This document shows, piece after piece, positions 57,121 to 64,000 of a DNA stretch of 64,000 nucleotides. The position numbers and the translations under genes are program-made. The notes under the pieces were generated by a model. That model was not told the origin of the DNA. It saw nothing but the letters and a program-made list of their open reading frames with translations, and did not search any database. How positions within the stretch are numbered: the first letter of the stretch is position 1; the number at the start of each line of letters is the position of its first letter. The stretch is from Zygaena filipendulae (Eukaryota > Arthropoda > Insecta > Lepidoptera > Zygaenidae). The DNA lies in the NCBI GenBank assembly GCA_907165275.2, contig OU015669.1, positions 8,640,501-8,704,500 on the forward strand, given 5' to 3'.

Positions 57121-57679
57121 ACTCGTTATAGAATAGAATAGAATAAAATTGTTCTTCCAAAAGTAAAAACAATAATTTTGATTTCTTAATAATATAAATA
57201 ATAATATAAGTATTCTTTATATATTCGTACAGTTTTAAAATAAAAATGAACTCGGGAAAAATGAACTCTGGAAATTACCAATGCAATTATTTATTTATTT
57301 TATTTGATTTTTTATTAAACTACACATTTTCCTGTAAATTTTTCACAAATGGATCTTTTTCTACAATTTCTATTAAAATCTTATATAATATTTCTTTTGA
57401 ATTAAGTACACGTACATTATAATGATAAAGGTAAAATTAATATCGGAAAAATTGACAAAAAATATATTTGTAGTTATGTAGGACTTCTTTAAAAACATGA
57501 AATTTCACAAAAGTAGGATATAAATAAAGAAAAAACATTATAGTATCTAAAATATTAAAAGGAGTCCCTTATTATCAAAATAAATAATGCACAGTTCTTT
57601 TTGTCAACAAACAAAACCACATAATACACAATATTCTATAATACGAAACGCGAAAAAAGGACACAAACCAATCCAGCAT
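57121..57679. other. AT-rich spacer with (GAATA)n
   Basis: agaatagaatagaataaaatt near 57131 is a short pentanucleotide tract like that at 45085-45102. Nothing else recognised. Confidence 0.45.
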
Positions 57680-57920
57680 CAATTACAATTTCACCCTAAC
57701 GATTTGCGTCATAACATCGCGACGCGTTCACATATTCCGTCGTAATAAATGTCGGCGCGGACCGTTTGTCCGGACGCGGAATTTACGAGTCCGCGTGCCG
57801 GACACTTTATGATTATGTCCCGATGTTGATTGAATGGTGTTGGACACCCTAGTGGGTGGTTGGAGAGCGGCGGTATAATCGCATGCGATAATCGTTTACG
57901 AAGTAATTGTGGACGGAAAA
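57680..57920. promoter_or_regulatory. candidate conserved noncoding island
   Basis: gatttgcgtcataacatcgc, atgtcggcgcggaccgtttg, gtgccggacactttatgatt and gcatgcgataatcgtttacg in unique, GC-richer DNA. Regulatory role inferred. Confidence 0.25.
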
Positions 57921-58159
57921 CAATTACGTAATAACTGTTGAGTATATAATATAATATTATGGTACACTTATCACGTATGTACGTTACATTGTCTATGAGT
58001 TAAGCGCTATTTTCTCTTTAAAGAATATTTAAATTTCGGTGAAGATTAAAATTTTTTAGTTCTATACTAGCGCCATTCTCTGACAAAAATCATAGGCAAA
58101 AAAAAATTTTTCATTACTCATACTCGGAAAGTAGGTCTGAAGTTGCCTGAGAAGCGGGT

Positions 58160-58439
58160 TGAAAGTAACACTTTTCAGCCCTAGGGAGAATCGCTTTCAA
58201 CTGACAGCTGGATACTGCAGAAACTCAAGTTTTTTTTTTTATGTCATAGGGGGCATACTTACTGGCCAGTAGCACACCTAATGGTTGATTTATGTAAAAT
58301 AAAATTCACTCATTTTTTTCTTTAGCTAATTCCTATTTTTATTTTGACTTTCCTTGCATTCGTAATGAAAAGCACAGTGTTATCCTCGGGAGAAAGACTT
58401 ATTTAGTCCCGAGACGGGGTTTGGCGCCCGAGCGTAGCG
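58160..58439. mobile_element. unclassified repeat with CCTAGGG and GGCGCCCGAGCG modules
   Basis: gaaagtaacac..cagccctaggg, gttatcctcgggagaaagac and ggggtttggcgcccgagcgt resemble dispersed lepidopteran modules. The right edge runs into the perfect hairpin at 58440. Confidence 0.4.
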
Positions 58440-58498
58440 ATTGTTATCCTAGGGGTGAAAGTAACTAAATAAGTTACTTTCACCCCTAGGATAACAAT
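58440..58498. repeat. perfect snap-back hairpin, 27-bp arms, 5-nt loop
   Basis: Bases 58440-58466 are the exact reverse complement of 58472-58498, with loop aaata. The left arm continues the repeat module upstream (gttatcctaggggtgaaag), so a repeat edge was copied back in inverted orientation. Confidence 0.85.
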
Positions 58499-59179
58499 GT
58501 ACTATTATATAAAAAAAAGAAATCAATAAGACGTATTTATGAGAGTAAATTAGGATAAACATAATTTTTTATATGGTAATTAATTGATATTTAAGCACTA
58601 TAACTATACATTGGCAAAGTGTTTACAACTCTAGAGGGAAAGTTTGTATTATAGCGGAAAATACAAAAAAGGAAGCGTTAGAAATCGCAAATTTTTCCTC
58701 CCAAAATCACCTATAATGCTGAAACTTATCATATGAAATGATAGGAGTGTGCTTAGCCAATTCGCGAACATTATTCCCTTTTTGCAGCTCTCACAGGAAA
58801 ACGTATAAGCGAGGACGATGAAATACAACTATCTCTTAGACAAATGTGCTAAAAAGACAAACGTTTTGTTGCTTCACCCAAGTCTGGGACATATGATAAT
58901 AGCAATGCATTTGTGTCTCCTACCATGAGGTCTGTCAATTAACTCGAACTTTATATGGGATAGACTTCAAGTTTTGTGGAATCGACATAACATTGTGTTA
59001 GCGCTGTGGTTAGGTAGTTGTCAAATTAACGTCTGTCATCGTATTCAATATGTTTCTCTATTTAAAATTTCGTGAAATTTTCTAAGCTAGAAAAACTTTT
59101 ATGGGACAAACTGTATAATTTATTATTTCACACAGTTTGATCTTGTTAATATTTTGCCATTTGCACTTTTATAACAAAC

Positions 59180-59375
59180 GCTATTCGCGCGGTTTCACCC
59201 GCGATATTTTCGGAGTTCCCACTAGAATTTCGCGTTGAAAAGTATCCTATGTCTTTCTCTGTACACCTGACAACGTGTATGCAAAATTTCATTGTGGTCG
59301 GTTGAGCCAGTAAGGCGTGAAAGCGTAACAGATAGACAGACAGAGTTACTTTCGCATTTATAATACTAGTAGGGA
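59180..59375 (-). mobile_element. Helitron (Lep1-like), 3' end decayed
   Basis: On the minus strand it starts TCCCTACTAGTATTATAAAT and passes cgaaagtaactctgtctgtc. The 3' hairpin cgcgggtgaaaccgcgcg is present but CTAG is lost. The base before TC is G rather than A. Confidence 0.7.
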
Positions 59376-59996
59376 CTAAGAAAGAAAGAGTGAAAATACG
59401 AATAGAATTTTTTACAGAATCTTAAGCCCTCCGTAACATTCATATTATTAAGGTTTATATAAATTCATGTAAATTTCTAATTTTAATTTCGGGAATCGTA
59501 TAATACCTACTGTTAGAAAATATGATTGTGTTTAGTTTTTTTTTTCAGAAATTTCTACTATGAATTACTTTTTTATATGCCTGTGATTTAATAAAAATGG
59601 TTATTTTATATTTTCATCGGCTAACACAAATCGATTGGTCGCAGTTCTTTAGAAACTCATGGTAGTGGTACGTTACCTTTAAATTTGCTTCTAGCAAGAC
59701 TTGTCTCTGGAGAATATTTTGTGAATAAACTTTATGTTATATCTAGCTAGTTTTCTTTATGCAACACGGAACCCATTTTTAGTTTGAAGGAGTTTCTTAC
59801 ATTTCATATATTCCCGGAGAACTTAAGTAAATATGCGCTAAGTGAGTCACAGATAAAATATTATTTTCTTTCTAAAAAGAGTGTAGAAAGGAAGCACTGA
59901 GAATTCATTGTATTTATTTATGCTTTGGTTACTAGTTAGTGTATGTAGGTAGGTACTTCCGCTTGAATTTAAGGTAAAATGAACTTTCAATACAAA

Positions 59997-60110
59997 TCCC
60001 TATTAATATTATAAATGCAAAAGTAACTCTGTCTGTCTGTCTGTTGAGCCTTCACACCTTAACGGCTCAACAGATCATCATGAAATTTTGCATACACGTT
60101 GCATATGCTT
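59997..60110 (+). mobile_element. Helitron 5' half
   Basis: Begins A|TCCCTATTAATATTATAAAT, then aaaagtaactctgtctgtct and catcatgaaattttgcatac; stops before the 3' module. Confidence 0.7.
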
Positions 60111-61004
60111 TTCTGATGTTATTCTAGTCTTTAGTAGAAGTTTGTGTAATATTTTAGTCTTTTTACAGGACATAAAAAGCGATAAAGTTTTGTTATTTGG
60201 CCAAAATTGCATAATACACCTATCGAATCCAAATAAAGCGTTATTAATGAACAAGCAAGCTTAATAAGTCATGTCAAATTAATTGGCCCACCGAATGGAA
60301 AGGGGTTGAATAATCTCCTACCGTCTTGTTGGTACGTGTAATTATTTTGATAGGGATTTGTGCAGTCCCATAGGATCGAACAGAATTATACCGGACTAAG
60401 GAACGACGCGTGTTTTAATTAGTTTCGGATTATTGTTGGTTATGTAGATATGTGTTGATTAATTGGGCAAGAAGTTAGCAGACAGCATGGATTATAAAAT
60501 TTCGTTATTAATTACTTTACTTTAGATTGGAAAGATGAAGTCATAGTGAATTACATTGGGACTGTTCAATAAACAAAACAAGTATTGATGTAATTATTGT
60601 TCTTTAAAATGTTACTTTAATATCTGATGTTTGTTGTGATATCGAAAGAAAAAAATCTATAGCTTCTAACCTTCATTAGATCACCTGAAGGTAAACTTTT
60701 TTTAATATATTTATTTATTCATTTTTACAAAGTAGGGAATTTACAAGAACACAAACTTCCATAAGTTTCTCCTCACACTAGATGATGCGAGTCGGTAAGC
60801 AACAGTTCTACGAGTTCTACGAAAATTTAATAATAAAAACTGTCGTAGAACTTTATTTTAATTATTGTCAGTAAAATATTGTAGTACGGACTACATAAAA
60901 CGAATTAAACTTGAAAAAAATTGTACATACGTACACATTTTTTTGAGGTCGGATGACAAACAACACAAAAGAATCAAAGGTAAAGGCGAAAATATATTTA
61001 ATAA
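60111..61004. other. AT-rich spacer, no gene seen
   Basis: Contains agttctacgagttctacga and its partial complement near 60810-60850; otherwise nothing recognised. Confidence 0.45.
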
Positions 61005-61160
61005 CTAGCTGTTCCTACTGGTTTCATTAATTTCGGAGTTTCCGCAGGAATTCCGGGACAAAAAGTATCCAATGTCTTTCTCTGTAGCGCTAAAAATGTG
61101 TATGCAAAATTTCATGATCACCCGTTGAGCCGTTTAGGCGTGAAAGCGTAGGCGAAAGTA
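61005..61160 (-). mobile_element. Helitron (Lep1-like), 5' end lost
   Basis: The CTAG terminus at 61005-61008 (plus actagctgttcc) is followed by ttcggagtttccgcaggaat, ccaatgtctttctctgtag and tgtatgcaaaatttcatgat. The hairpin is decayed. Confidence 0.7.
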
Positions 61161-61217
61161 GGGATTCTTTAGTCGTGAAACACGTTAATATCATATACGT
61201 AAATTTTATTACTCTTA

Positions 61218-61454
61218 CGGCCGCACTCAGAGTCGACTTTAATGATTCCTTAGTTAAGTATGGATTTTTAAAACAAAACTGCCGCAATCAGAGACGTTCA
61301 GTAAATTAATGTTAACTGGCATTTAATGAGATGTAACTTAATTAGTTAAATGCCAATTAACATTAATTTATTAAATTTGTCTGATTGCGGCAGTTTTATT
61401 TTAAAAATCTATACTTAACTAAGTAATCATTAAAGTCGACTCTGAGTGCGGCGG
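61218..61454. mobile_element. Tourist/Harbinger-type MITE, copy 4, 237 bp, best copy
   Basis: Ends CGGCCGCACTCAGAGTCGAC and GTCGACTCTGAGTGCGGCGG, flanked by TTA at 61215-61217 and 61455-61457. Nested inverted pairs aactgccgcaatcagagacg and taatgttaactggcatttaa make almost the whole element one hairpin. Confidence 0.85.
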
Positions 61455-61457
61455 TTA

Positions 61458-62252
61458 ATGTGATATCTATTTAAAGTAGTCCTTGTTAAATAAATATGAT
61501 AAAACTGTCCAGATCAAAGTATACTATCAAATATTAAACACGCAATCGACTCCAAAGTCCAAACTTCAAACACCGCCCGCACAAATGACCAGCACTAGTT
61601 CAAAAGCAATGGCGTCCCAAAGACCGCAATCACAAAAAGGGCCACGACTCAAGTGCTGTTCACACAGTATTGGTTGTGACGCTTCGACGCCCCGCAACGG
61701 AACCCTCGTAAATGTATTCTGTGAGGACCAAAGGGCTTCTGTTATGCTCTCTTGTCAACTGAACTAGTGTTTCGCATCGGAGAGACCTCGACGCAAATTG
61801 AGTTTTGGCGGTAACTAAAAGTGGCAGGTCACATTTTGCTTTCGTGTGAAGCAGTTTTACCTCATCGCTGCACTGATTTTGAGTTCCTAGGAGGAATAAA
61901 GATGTGACCTATACGTTGACTCAGGGCATAAACTACGACATACTAAGTTTGATGCTAATAAATATAATATAATATATAAAAACGTAGTTTGGATGTATGG
62001 GATAACCTCTGGAACTACTGAACCGTTTCTAGGAGTTATTTTACCGATAGAAACTGTCATCTCTGAGTGACATTATATAGTGATATTTCCTCTCGAATCA
62101 CTCTATTTGTTTTTGTTAACACACTGTAACATAGTAAGCTTTACATGAAATTTTTAAAATACCCATCACAAACTGATTTTAACAAATTCAAAACTATTGA
62201 GGTATATGATCAAACATCAGCCGCCTTACTCTTGAGGCGCAATGGCGTTAGG
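61458..62252. other. spacer, no gene seen
   Basis: A 94-codon frame at 61483-61767 is Ser/Gln/Pro-rich and lies in GC-balanced DNA, but shows no motif and no adjoining exon signals I can defend. 61980-62110 resembles a diverged Helitron subtype body (tcgaatcactctatttg). Confidence 0.35.
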
Positions 62253-62547
62253 ATCAAATCGAACTCGAATCGAAATGAGATCGAAAAGGAATCAAATTTT
62301 GCTACTTTTTAACCGACTTCCAAAAAGGAGGAGGTTCTATGTTCGATTGTATGTATGTTTTTTTTAAACTTTGAGATCGCGTCTCTATTGTATTTATGTG
62401 CCAAATTTCTCGATTTCATTAAGTTGTCAAAGAAAAAATCCATTTTTATTGACTTGTCAAACGTCATCATTCCAAATACGATTTCAATTCGAACTCAAAT
62501 CACAATCGAAATCAGCCTCAAATCATTTTCAAGAGTAAAGCAGCAGA
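62253..62547. repeat. unclassified interspersed repeat, copy 2
   Basis: Diverged direct counterpart of 17379-17665, interrupted at 62311-62365 by the ccgacttccaaaaaggagg module with TTTTTAA-like sequence on both sides. Confidence 0.6.
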
Positions 62548-64000
62548 ATCCTACTGTTTCGAATTTCAATATACCTTCATCATTCGATCATACAAGGAAC
62601 ACTTGAACTGTCCCCTATATATCCTCGTCTGTCTGATTCATAACCACCTATTGAAATTGTATGCAAATTCAAAATGTCACTCCCAAAAGCACTTGTCTTG
62701 AAACGCTTGCGTTTGATATAGGTTCCAACTTGGATAGAAATACGGGTTTTGTTCGTGGGGCAAATGAAGCATTTAAAGTCATGATTATCATTAAAAAAAA
62801 TAAGGTAAAACAAATCTTCTATACGTTCATCTGTACCAATAGATGATACTTAATAGAAAAAATTAAAGGAAATATAATTTCGCTTGCTTTCTTAAAGTCA
62901 GTAAGAATGGAATTCAGACGTCTTCCCTACTAAATGGTTTTTTACAGAGTTATTAGTTAGAATGTTGAAAATTTTCCATTTTCTCATGGAATCTATAATT
63001 AATTCACAGTAGTAAAACCCAAACAAAAAATCTAGAAAAAACGATGCAGATATTATGGTAGTAAATTCTCAATCGTGGAAAAAAATTATTGACTTTAAAA
63101 ATCCATCTCATGAGTATACAAAATAATATAAATAGGGGTTTTTTTGGTCCAGAATCTTTTTCTGGTATTTTGGTTTTCGTAGCTTAGTGGTTTACGGTTG
63201 ATATGAAGTAAAATTATAACAATCTCATGCATTATTTTACATTGTATTGCTGAAAACAGCGTTAAAAGCACAAGATGAGTAGTATCAGTGATTTTCAATT
63301 ATATTAGTGCTGTTTGATTTATTAATTAAAAATTGGAACTGGCAGTGAAACTCAACCATATAATGGCAATCGGACGATTTTCCACGCTGTTAATATTTCA
63401 CAGTCAGTGTCAATATAAAATTTTCGCACGAGCACCAATTATCCACACACATCAATTGTCAGTCAAATCCGACGCAATCCGAATGCATTTCTTTCTCTAC
63501 TACCTACCACGACGAATCGTGACGAGGTTTTTTAAAGTGTCACTTTAAATTAACCCTTTGAGAACGCATCCTAATTCATTGTTGTCGTGGGAAGAATCTA
63601 AATTGAATCCTTTGCGAAGTATGAATTATATACCGATCGCATAAACCAAAGAGAACAGTTTTTTTTTTTTAATTATTTATAATTGAAACTTTAAACGTTC
63701 TTCCGAGCTGCCAGATTGATGGAGTCGTTTAATTTTTACGGCGATAGTTTTGCATTTGTTACTTTTACGATCTATATATCAAAAAAGATCCAAAAGTCAT
63801 CATTGACGTCATTAGCATCATCACCGGGCTACTTTGCATTACATCTTTCACTATGGTTGTGCATTTAACGTTTGTCTATTAACAAATCAACCGTTACAAA
63901 TTATTGTTTACCATCATTAGCATATATTACAATGAAATCACGTGTCATCGCTGCATTAACTGTTTCGTATTATGCAAAATTTGCAATAACATTACTGCGT
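62548..64000. other. AT-rich spacer, no gene seen
   Basis: Frames of 60-77 codons at 62580-63548 lack motifs. A TGACGTCA lies at 63804-63811. No RNA gene or known repeat recognised. Confidence 0.45.

Noticed and set aside
61483..61767. 94-codon Ser/Gln-rich frame as a possible exon
   Set aside because: Composition is slightly coding-like, but no motif, partner exon or promoter is visible; kept only as a remark.

Overview
The window looks like a stretch of a moth or butterfly (Lepidoptera) nuclear genome. It is AT-rich, is littered with short TAGGTACCTAC-like tracts, and carries about two dozen copies of a short repeat with a ...CCGCGGGTGAAACCGCGGGG..CAGCTAG|T end. I recognise that repeat as the non-autonomous Helitron family described in Lepidoptera as Lep1. 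No database could be searched, so family names rest on recalled diagnostic sequence features. No host protein-coding exon could be supported on either strand. Almost all open frames are short, lack family motifs and lie in AT-rich or repeat DNA. The only convincing coding remnants belong to transposons: a Tc1 transposase with one in-frame stop, and the C-terminal part of an RTE-type reverse transcriptase. The window is therefore intergenic DNA or the inside of a very large intron.

The only conventional genes are three isolated tRNA genes: tRNA-Ala(CGC) at 28224-28295 (+), tRNA-His(GTG) at 34358-34429 (-) and an intron-containing tRNA-Tyr(GTA) at 49642-49733 (-). Each folds canonically and has a T5 Pol III terminator nearby. 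They do not form a cluster and no cooperation between them is visible.

Layout. 0-9 kb: a hAT-type MITE, SINE and RTE remnants, a Tourist-type MITE with TTA target duplications, a 5'-truncated RTE insertion with a 12-bp target duplication, and the first copy of a MITE family carrying paired TGACGTCA sites. 9-21 kb: Helitron copies, two TA-flanked MITEs, two more Tourist copies and several perfect snap-back hairpins. 21.9-25.1 kb: a non-autonomous LTR retrotransposon with identical 207-bp LTRs. 26-29 kb: nested TIR elements, tRNA-Ala and a foldback element. 30.6-32.5 kb: a full-length Tc1 element inserted in a Helitron. 34-39 kb: tRNA-His, SINEs and Helitrons. 39.3-44.1 kb: a 4.45-kb inverted duplication with arms of about 2.2 kb that match at every point checked, apparently nucleated at the hairpin stem of a palindromic MITE. 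44-64 kb: two more CRE-bearing MITEs, tRNA-Tyr, a long lepidopteran interspersed repeat, further Helitrons and a complete Tourist-type MITE.

Between the repeats lie several more GC-balanced, non-repetitive islands with homeodomain-like TAATTA cores (near 9.1, 11.3, 15.8, 21.4, 30.0, 46.9, 51.5, 56.2 and 57.0-57.9 kb). These are the best places to look for conserved regulatory DNA. No undescribed multi-gene system is visible. The most unusual structure is the 4.45-kb inverted duplication, which must first be separated from an assembly artefact.
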